A stretch of DNA of 64,000 bases from Acestrorhynchus altus (taxonomy: Eukaryota > Chordata > Actinopteri > Characiformes > Acestrorhynchidae): positions 24,902,316 to 24,966,315 of the forward strand of contig CM067503.1 of NCBI GenBank assembly GCA_034509495.1, written 5' to 3'. Made by a program: the position numbers and the translations under genes. The notes beneath the pieces are model-generated. The model ran no database searches, was not told where the DNA came from, and saw only the letters and a program-made list of their open reading frames with translations. Below, in pieces: positions 56,476 through 64,000 of this stretch (position 1 is its first letter; each line of letters opens with the position of its first letter).

Positions 56476-57464
56476 CACTCACAGTTTATCTGACATTTTT
56501 CTATAAAGGTTCTTCACACTTACCTGCTTTACAGGTTCTTCATGGAACTAAAAAATATTATTTTATGGCATTGCTCAATGAAAGAAGAGGGTCATAAGGA
56601 GGTGGTCATGTATAGTGTAAATGGCTACATTCCAGCAAATTGGTCTGAAAATATAGTGTGTCTACACGACTATCTCAGACTTTACTCAGACTTGATTTTA
56701 AGGTTGAAGTCTTAAACAGTGAAAGTGAGAATAGCTTCCTCCAACTCATGAAGCATTTGCTAAGTTCATTCAAATGAACACTCCAGCAATCAAATCCAGT
56801 TTGACAAAGTAAGAATGGTACATAAAAACGAGAGCTGGAACTGAGTCATGATGGAGAACAAAGCACACTGTAAACTTACAGGATGTAAAAGGCAGCAAAA
56901 CTCACACAAGCAATCTTGTGAAAAGCTCATGGTTAAGTATTGCATTGACAATGCAGACAAACACAAACACAATCTAACTAAACTATGCAGGCAAAATGAA
57001 AGGATCCCATGTATGTACTAAACTGTAGATGCCTCTTTAGCATTTTCATAGATGGGAAAAGGTTTTGGTGTTGGTGTACAGTGTTGTTTTTCTTCCAAAT
57101 ATAGCACTGCACATTTCAGGGACAGCCAGACATTTAAAATACCAGACCCATGCTTGCTTCTTCAAAGCATGGACTGACACCTTTCTATCTGATCCAGAAT
57201 TAACATTTTTAGCAGTTTGAGCTACAGTTGCTCATCTTTTGGATCGGGCAACAAGTCATCCTTTGCTTCCCACATACACCCTCCACCTTTTCCACCCATG
57301 ACTCTGTTTACTACTGAATCTTCCACGTACCACTTTTGATAAAGACCAGGAACATCCCACAAGAACTGCAAGAACTGGAGACACTCTGACCCAGTTGTGT
57401 AGCCATCACAATTTCCATTCATCAATGAGTCAGAGCTGTTATGGCAGCAAAAGGGGGGACCAAC
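56476..57464. other. non-coding DNA, nothing recognised
   Basis: No repeat family seen. A 67-codon minus frame at 57222-57425 has ordinary composition but no motif or splice support. Confidence 0.45.
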
Positions 57465-57541
57465 ACACTAAGTGTGTGAAAGATGTTTCAGGTGAGTCCA
57501 CACCACTGAGTGTGAGAAACATATTTCAGGTGGGTCCACAC
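57465..57541 (+). repeat. two-copy tandem repeat, 38-bp unit
   Basis: CACTAAGTGTGTGAAAGATG...TTTCAGGTGAGTCCACAC is followed at once by CACTGAGTGTGAGAAACATA...TTTCAGGTGGGTCCACAC. Confidence 0.8.
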
Positions 57542-57891
57542 TACTGAAATGTTCCCAATATTTATTTTTAAGCAGATTTAATCAGATCTGAGGCACATGC
57601 AGAGTATAAAACATTACATTGAATTGTATAGTCAGAGTATATACAGAATTGTAGTCAGAGAAAAAGAGAATAACAGGTCTTACACACGTTAAATTCACTA
57701 GAAAACAGACAGGAATGCTTTGTAATGCTGGAATGGCAAAACTTGGCAATGAGCTAGAATGCTAGTTAGGCATGTGAACACAGGTGATACTAATTAGTAT
57801 TCCAGTGATTGAGAACAAGCATGAGTCACATGTCCCCTCAGGTGACAGAGCTGATGGGCATGAGAATTGGAGTCTGGAGCATCAGAGGGAA
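57542..57891. other. non-coding DNA, nothing recognised
   Basis: No features. Confidence 0.5.
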
Positions 57892-58468
57892 ATGTTAAAC
57901 TTTGTATCAGTTAATACAGTAATTTTGCTGTCTTCGACTTATGATCAAATACAGTATATTACAATGAAATAAATCAATTTCTGAAATGTTCACTGTTTCT
58001 TGATTTGACATGTCCATGTCCATGTTTACTTCATTTCCACCACTGCTTGCTCAAGCTTGCTGCAGTGAATGACTGACAGTGTTGCCAGGTCTAGTGTTTC
58101 TCTGAATTCCAACAACAACCGACTAAAAAAATTGTTTGTTAATATTACTTAGAAGGTGATCCTTTATTTACCCAAATTTTCTTTAAGAATGTTGATTTTA
58201 CCAGTCCATTTACAGATCATTAGAACTGAGAAAGGTTTGGCACCATAAGCCACCCCTCACCACCTGAGGTGCATTTGTGTTACAAAGTTAAATTTTGTAT
58301 CAGTATAGTAACTTTGTGAAATATATTACAATAAAAATGTTATAAATAAATCTCTGAAATGTTCACTGCTTTCTTGATTTGACATTTTGTTATAAAATAT
58401 CTAAAGAAAGGTTTGCCCCCATGAGCCTCCCCTCACACCACCTCAGGTACATTTGTGTTACAAAGTTC
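57892..58468 (+). repeat. local interleaved duplication
   Basis: Segment A (57892-58012) recurs at 58286-58388, sharing TCTGAAATGTTCACTG and CTTGATTTGACAT. Segment B (58230-58290) recurs at 58405-58468, sharing AGAAAGGTTTG and CATTTGTGTTACAAAGTT. The order is A, B, A, B, with the second B 175 bp after the first. Copies are diverged; no coding content. Confidence 0.8.
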
Positions 58469-58539
58469 CATTTTTGTCTCATTTGTCTATGGAACATTTT
58501 CTAGCAGTATTATGAAACATCCCAGTAGTCTTAGCTCAA

Positions 58540-58890
58540 ACTAGTCTTTATATGCTGTCCTCATTGGCTCACATAGAGATTCCACTGCCAGCTTACAACT
58601 GTTTAACATGCACAGACTTCACACTGAGCTTGTATCCCACACTCACTTGCATTCTTTATGCTTTATGTCTGTGCTATCTGGTGTCAACCAGAAGAGGATG
58701 GGTTCCCCTTTTGAGCCTTGGTTCCTCTCAAGGTTTCTTCCTCCTAGCCTGAGGGAGTTTTTCCTTGCTACTGTGTCCCACTGCCTTGCTGAAAGGTGGC
58801 TTGGATCTGGATTTCTCTAAAGCTGATTTGTGACACTGCTTTCGTTGTAAAAAGTTCTATATAAATAAACTTTGATTGGATTTGATCTTC
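58540..58890 (+). mobile_element. dispersed fish SINE-like repeat with 3' tail
   Basis: GTGTCAACCAGAAGAGGATG, GAGCCTTGGTTCCTCTCAAG, GCCTGAGGGAGTTTTTCCTT, CTGATTTGTGACACTGCTTT and the tail ATATAAATAAACTTTGATTG. It is the fullest copy in the window and the reference for the copies at 33.9 kb (minus) and 54.6 kb (plus). The segment before 58680 is assigned only by position. Confidence 0.75.
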
Positions 58891-59267
58891 ACCAATTCTG
58901 TTGTAGACTTTCTTGAGAACAACAGTTTCCGTGTTGCTGAAGTTCTAAAGAATTGCATTGTACTGGTGCTTTCATTTGGCATGTAAACCCATTTCCTTAT
59001 TGTTGTGGAATTTGTGTTGAAGGAGTTTTGAAGTGCAGCAGATGGAAGTGATACCATCATACCTGCTTAGCTATGATAAAGATGCTGAGTGTTTTATCTG
59101 TAAATATCTATTTCTCAGTAATTGCTCAGTAATTATTGCTAGAGTTAAGCATTTCAGAGCAAGTTATTAAGCTTAACATTAACAAAGCAATCAGCAATGA
59201 GGAACGGAAAGGCACACACAATGTTAAACATAAAAGATAAAAACAAAAATGACTGATCTACTGAATT
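58891..59267. other. non-coding DNA, nothing recognised
   Basis: AT-rich, no features. Confidence 0.5.
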
Positions 59268-59705
59268 ACAGTCCTGCTCATCATTATTGGCACACATGAA
59301 GTTTAAGTACATATTGTGGAATATCCCCTAAAAAATGAATCAACTGAAACAGCTTTTTCAACAAAAACAAAAGAGCAAATTATAAACAACAATTTTAAAC
59401 AGAAAACAATGGGAGGGAAAAACAGAAAAACCTAAAGCCTGCTGTCACACTGGTTTTGGCACCCTTTAAATTAAATTAAATTGCAAATAATAATCACCTG
59501 TGATAAATTGTCAGTGCCCATGTGACATGAATTAGAATTTGAACCCTGCAAACATTCAAGAGCTTTAACAACTGCAAAGGAAGAGTGGGAGAAAATACCA
59601 GTTGAGAAGTGCAAGAACCATATAGATGACTAAAAGAAACGTTTGCAGGCTGTCACCACTACCAAAGGGTGTGCAACCAAATATTAAAGAAGGGTGCCTA
59701 AAAAA
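59268..59705 (+). mobile_element. internally deleted Tc1-like transposon G
   Basis: The 5' end CAGTCCTGCTCATCATTATT followed by GGCACAC and, further in, TGGTTTTGGCACCC is the terminal region of a fish Tc1-like subfamily. After the 5' untranslated part it jumps at about 59578 to the last codons of the transposase. EEWEKIPVE starts at about 59580, and AVTTTKGCATKY with a stop (TAA) ends it at about 59684. The entire catalytic region is absent, so it is a short deletion derivative. The 3' inverted repeat is cut off after AAGAAGGGTGCC. Confidence 0.65.
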
Positions 59706-60544
59706 TCCTGAAGATATAACCTTGGTACATTTACATTTATTTATGAAGATATTGTACAGGTTATGCAAAAAAGGAAGGGGCTGTATGAGTATTGCTTGTC
59801 TTTGACATTCATTGCCCTTTTGCACTGCTCTCTGATGCCACAGTGGGTTCTGACCTCAGAAGCACTCTGTGGCCTCTTTCTTCATGTTAACTATAATTTC
59901 TCTTCATCTCTCTTGTAAAAGTGTTTTCTGAAATCCACATTGTTCCCATATGAGATTTATTAGACTGTGATTTAAAATTCAAACAAGCCTGAAATAATAC
60001 ATTACTGTTCCCAATTGGCCTTCAGACCAAAGCTAAAGCCGTGTAGTCATTAATGACCACAGTTGTCATAACTTAATCATTCCCGAAATATAGCACTGCT
60101 AAAATAAACCTGCGCAGAAATTTGTACATTAGTATTTTTGATTTGACAGTTTCACTGCCACAGGCACAGTCCACATTTAGACTACAATTACACTTTTTTT
60201 TCCAGCATGTTGAGCTTCATAATTCAGTGGTTTGTAGAAAAGGCCTAATAACACAAACACACATATACTGTAATAAAGGGATAGTACAAGGCAGCAGTTT
60301 GCATGGATTTGTGTCCATTCCTTGTAATTTATTCACATGGATATACCGAATGAAGTAAATTCAATGTAGCAGTGTGGTTTTCTATCCTGCCTGTCTCATC
60401 CTTCCTCCAGATAATAAAAACATCTACTGTCTTCCATCTTGCGTCATCACATTCTGCTTCTGCATTTATTTTTCTCCAGATCCAGTCTTGCTTTATAACC
60501 TTACAGATTAAAGCATGCCAGCTGGATCTGTAGACATAAGAAAA
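59706..60544. other. non-coding DNA, nothing recognised
   Basis: No gene or repeat recognised. Confidence 0.5.
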
Positions 60545-61050
60545 CACAGTGTGTGATTACGCACTGCCCGCAGCATGTGGACTTTATTTAGAGAACTCCT
60601 GGAGGAACGCTGTGCCACTCGGTGATCAGAAACAAAGTTTTAATTAAAATTTCCTCATTTGCCAATCTGTCACTGCCAGAGTTCATTTTTTAGTGCTTGT
60701 TCCGTGATTAGAGGACCTTTCCCACCAAATGTTCACTTCACCCTCCCTGCTCTGCAGAATTCTCCAGCTATGAGGCAAACCCCACCAGCCATCAGAGCTG
60801 AAGTGGATCGGACATTTACAGATTACTCTCGCTGCTAATGTATCTGTGTTCAAGTCAGGCCGTAATAATTAAAGACACGCTGCCTCCCAAACCCACATTA
60901 ATCAGGCTTTATGTGAACTTTGAAGCTGTAATAGAAAACAGCCACAAGTGTGTCTGTGCTAACTGTGTTTATTGTGTCTGGACAAATTGTGGCAAGACTT
61001 TTAGCTCCTATGCCCCGGTGCTGACCGGCTTTCACAGGAAATGTTGATAG
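60545..61050. other. repeat-free block, possible conserved non-coding element
   Basis: About 500 bp of complex DNA with AT-core motifs in a balanced context (TAATAATTAAAGACACGCTG, ACATTAATCAGGCTTTATGT) and no repeat wording. A 69-codon plus frame (60838-61047) contains four Cys (ANCVYCVWTNCGK), but the spacing fits no zinc-finger class I know. Regulatory DNA is more likely than coding; both are inference. Confidence 0.35.
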
Positions 61051-61061
61051 AAGTAGCTGAG

Positions 61062-61098
61062 ATAAGACTTGGGGGGGTTGTGTGTGTGGGGGGGGTCA
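61062..61098 (+). other. G-runs around a TG stretch
   Basis: GGGGGGGTTGTGTGTGTGGG followed by GGGG: two G-runs separated by a TG stretch. Confidence 0.6.
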
Positions 61099-61564
61099 TG
61101 TGGGTTTTGGGGAAACGTGTAGTTTTTCATCACAGACAAAACAAAAAGTGGTGCTGCTAGTAACAGACATGCAGTCATTGAATTATCCTGCACCTTTACC
61201 ACACCCTTTGTGACGTATTTGCTTTGGAGTGAGTACCCTTCAGCCGTTCTCCTCTGTGTGTGCAGTGCTACCCCCACCCCATTAGAAAATGATTCTGGCC
61301 AAATTCAACACATATGGATCAGTGATTTCAGTAGTGTCTTCAAAGTTCAGGTTAAAGACAATGTTGTTTAAACCATATACATTGTACACAGTCAATTGTA
61401 GTTACCACTACACAAGATTACATACAGTGCAAATGTGCATAAAATAAGTAGAACTTAGTACAGGCACAATGCACTGCAGACACAAGACACTGTAGCCAAT
61501 ATATCCTGAGAAAACAGAAGAAATAAAGACAACATTATTAAACAGGCCACAGGTTTTATGCATC
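61099..61564. other. non-coding DNA, nothing recognised
   Basis: The right part should hold the 5' end of the Tc1 copy that starts at 61565, but no inverted repeat could be matched. Confidence 0.4.
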
Positions 61565-62656
61565 ATGGGAAAGAAAAAGGATCTCTCTGCTGCAGAAAAG
61601 CATCAAGTAAAGCAATACCTTGGACATAGGTGTAAAGGTATTTTATACCTAATGTTTTAGGTATAAAAACATTAGATATTCACAAAAACTTAAGCATGAG
61701 ATTTAAGAGATTTGTGGCTAATTCAAAGCACAGATGAATTCATTCAGAAAGGCATAATGAGGAAGATTTCTGACAGATAAATTCATTGGATTAGGAGAGC
61801 AGCTGCTAAAATGCCATTACAAATCAGCTAACAGATATTTGAATCCTCCAGAGGCTTGTGAGTTGTACCTAAACCAACTATTAGACCAACCCTAACCAAT
61901 GTTCACAAGCAGAAATGGTTGCCTGGTACACAATTAAGTGCCAACCAATCCTGAATGGTCCAGATGGATGGAGTAATGGATGGTTGGTGGATGGCCACCA
62001 TGTCCAAAAGAGACTGTGAAGTCAGCAAGGAAGTGGCAGAGACAGTTTTAGGCATCATGGGGAGAGACCTGCTAGGCCCTTTAAGGGTCCCTGAAGGTGT
62101 GAAAATGATCTTGGCAAAATATATAGAGTTTCTGACTTATGCCACAAAGAATTCCTCTGTCAGTAGCTGCTATGGGTGTAAAAGGAGAGTCATGGTATGG
62201 CCACCATGCTCCCCTCAACCCTACTGAGAACATTTGGAGTATCCTCAAGCAAAATATCTATGAATGTGGGAGGCAGAACTGCAGCTCTGGTTCAATATTC
62301 AATGGATGCAAGAATTGTGAATGTGATTTCAATGAAGGGGTTCTATGTTAAGAGGTTTTTGATTGAAATAGCTTATGATTTCAGTAAATGTGACCTCTTA
62401 AGTTTAACTAATGATCATTTTCAGTTCTTTGCAACCTAAGAAATGTTTTGAAATGCCATTGTGCACAATAATTTGGTGGATTTTGAATTTTTTCATTTTC
62501 ATTTTTAAAAATACTGTTACTAGGTTTGTTCAATAAAATATTATTTATACTCTTACAGGTTGATGACTTGAAAATTATACTGACTGTCATTTGCATTGAT
62601 CATTAAGGAAAATAAGAGAAAAATATGATATGCATCATAATTTGGAACGCTGTGTA
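61565..62656 (+). pseudogene. Tc1-like transposon relic H with decayed transposase
   Basis: The start MGKKKDLSAAEKHQVK at 61565 is one I recognise from a fish Tc1-like transposase, which in the live element cuts and reinserts the transposon. Further pieces follow in shifting frames: FKRFVANSKH (about 61708), RIRRAAAKMP (about 61791), GPDGWSNGWLVDGHHV (about 61960) and GRDLLGPLRVPEGVKM (about 62062, open in the frame 61955-62227). Then come NPTENIWSILKQ (about 62218-62255) and SMDARIVNVISMKGFYVK near 62300-62350. The first catalytic block (FTDE-type) and the second (HDNAPSH-type) are deleted, and the third has lost its Asp at the SPDLNP position. An end AATTTGGAACGCTGTGTAG at about 62639-62656 looks like the right inverted repeat. 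Completely inactive. Confidence 0.75.
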
Positions 62657-63259
62657 GTTGGTGTCTCTCCTTGAATGATTCTACATTCTCATTACAGAAG
62701 TACAGTACATTTGTTAGGTGTAAACGAAATACAGATTTGTATATAAAATGTTTTTAAATTGTTTTAAATGAACTTTTGTATCGTACACACTGAATTTTGC
62801 CTTCAGTAAGATATAATATGAAATATTATAAAATAAAAATTCACTAACCCCAAAAATAACACTTTCTCTTCAACAAAGATTTACTTAATAAAGCTTATGT
62901 GATTAACACATCACATTTAATGAGAAGAAGAGACTAATGACCACAACTTAAAAAGTTCCAATTTAGAGAATATGACAGTTAAACATAACAGTGACTCTAA
63001 AAAATAGTGACATTTACCTAAGATGAAATTTAAACGAACCAACTAATGAACAGAGTAATTTCGATCTTCCATTTACATTTTAGACAACAGCTTTTAAAAA
63101 TGTAATGAACTTGACAAGAACTATAGATTAAACATTAATAAGTTTTCAGAATGTGCTTATCAAAACAAAAGAATACCATTAGCCACATCTTAGACCCCTT
63201 AGCTGTTTATCCCGGTTAGCAATAAGAACATTAATTTCAATGACTGTGAGCAAACCAGA
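62657..63259. other. AT-rich non-coding DNA
   Basis: No features recognised. Confidence 0.55.
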
Positions 63260-63279
63260 CATTAGGGGTGTACTTTGTG

Positions 63280-64000
63280 TACTTCTGGTGCCAGTCCCAA
63301 GCCCAGACAAATGGGTTGCGTCGGGAAGGGCATCCATCGTAAAACTTGTGCCAAAACTAATATGCGGATCACAAATATGACTGCCATACTGGATTGGTCG
63401 AGGCCCGGGTTAACAACGACCACCTCCAGTGCTGTTAACCAGCGGGGTGCCGGTGGAAATTGTAGGTCGAAGACCATCAAGGAGGAGAGTAGGAAGGCTG
63501 GTTAGAAGGCAGCGAGACAGAAGGAAAGGCAGGAGTGTGGAGGTAAGAGTAGAGACTCTGAAAGTGGGGACAATGACTGGTAAAGGCAGAGAGCTTGCAG
63601 ACAATGATGGAGAGAAGGAAGGTAGATATTCTGTGTGTTCAGGAGACCAGTTGGAAAGGAAGCAAGGCCAGGAACATTGGAGGTGGATTCAAACTGTTCT
63701 ATCATGGTGTAGATAGGAAGAGAAATGGAGTAGGGATAATCCTAAAGGAACAGTTTGTGAAAAGTGTTCTGGATGTAAAGAGAGTGTACGTTGGAAGGTG
63801 TAATTTTGAATGTTGTCTGTTCATATGCACCACAGGTTGGTTGTCAGTTAGAGAAGAAAGAGAAATTTTGTAGTATGATGGATGAAGTGGTAAAAGTGTC
63901 CCTAGAGAGGAGAGATTGGTGATTAGCGCAGACTTAAATTGACATGTTGGTGAAGGGAACAGAGGGGATGAAGAGGTGCTGGGTATGTATGGTGTGAAAG
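63280..64000 (+). mobile_element. 5' part of a non-LTR retrotransposon, truncated by window edge
   Basis: The leader carries GGTGCCAGTCCCAAGCCCAG, GGGTTGCGTCGGGAAGGGCA, TCCATCGTAAAACTTGTGCC and GAGGCCCGGGTTAACAACGA, the 5' region of an abundant fish non-LTR element. It is followed by the endonuclease frame described next. The element continues beyond 64000, so its reverse transcriptase cannot be assessed. Confidence 0.75.
63607..64000 (+). pseudogene. AP-endonuclease domain of a non-LTR retrotransposon, broken
   Basis: The start MMERRKVDILCVQETSWKG begins the apurinic/apyrimidinic-like endonuclease that nicks target DNA for reverse transcription. VQET holds the catalytic Glu. It continues GGGFKLFYHGVDRKRNGVG and EQFVKSVLDVKRV. 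The frame then shifts: VILNVVCSYAPQVGCQLEKK (about 63798-63857) is in a different frame because of a deletion. After another break ERLVISADLN appears, followed by an in-frame stop where the family continues with G-H. So at least two frame breaks and one stop lie inside the first 130 codons. The relatives are commonly annotated as craniofacial-development-protein-2-like; RTE-type is my best guess. Not a host gene. Confidence 0.75.

Overview
This 64 kb window looks like vertebrate, almost certainly teleost fish, nuclear DNA. Evidence: very long (TG/AC)n, (CT/GA)n, (TTA)n and mixed triplet microsatellites; at least seven decayed Tc1-like transposons of several subfamilies; hAT and non-LTR retrotransposon debris; and dispersed repeats typical of fish, with the 'GAGCCTTGGTTCCTCTCAAG' body and an 'AAATAAACTTTGATTGA'-like 3' tail. 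The flavour suggests an otophysan (characin, catfish or knifefish relative), but that is inference from repeat wording I recognise and is not proven. There are no bacterial operons, ribosome binding sites, rRNA genes or CRISPR arrays.

I find no intact protein-coding host gene. Most open frames over 60 codons either translate microsatellites (Cys-Val, His-Thr, Leu-Ser runs), sit in AT-rich or low-complexity DNA, or are transposase and retrotransposon fragments. The best reading is a gene desert or a very large intron: islands of balanced, repeat-free DNA that may be conserved non-coding elements, separated by repeat-rich DNA.

Layout. 0-10 kb: a tRNA-SINE-like head, a non-LTR retrotransposon C-terminal relic (852-1106), a 0.5 kb polypyrimidine tract, two G-runs, a hAT TTF-zinc-finger relic (7304-7590) and a minus-strand SINE-like tail repeat. 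10-25 kb: a compound AC array, half of a dispersed repeat found again at 37.4 kb, Tc1 relics at 16.6 and 23.2 kb from one subfamily, a 31-bp AT-rich minisatellite (19.5 kb), a GC-rich patch (21.0 kb) and a G-depleted stretch (21.5-21.9 kb). 25-38 kb: a Tc1 relic with a PDLNPIEN motif, a 13-bp minisatellite with a 169-bp higher-order period, a Tc1 relic interrupted by a SINE-like element, local duplications, a candidate conserved block (34.9-35.35 kb) and a further Tc1 relic. 38-46 kb: purine-rich and AC arrays, GC-rich unique DNA (40.2-40.9 kb), one weak exon candidate (41.5 kb) and two repeat-free blocks near 44 kb. 46-49 kb: a cluster of triplet repeats with a near-perfect 119-bp palindrome and a 0.7 kb ACT/GCT/ACC higher-order array whose pattern flips strand near 48,033. 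49-64 kb: further minisatellites, two SINE-like tail repeats, a local duplication, two more Tc1 relics, a repeat-free block (60.5-61.05 kb) and, running off the right edge, the 5' part of a non-LTR retrotransposon with a broken AP-endonuclease frame.

Nothing here works together as a genetic system. I do not see a convincing undescribed biological system. The most notable structures are the triplet-repeat cluster with its strand flip, the 119-bp palindrome, the nested insertion at 32 kb, a 20-bp word family shared by three distant loci, and the candidate conserved non-coding blocks. Family assignments come from recognition of motifs and wording, not from searches.
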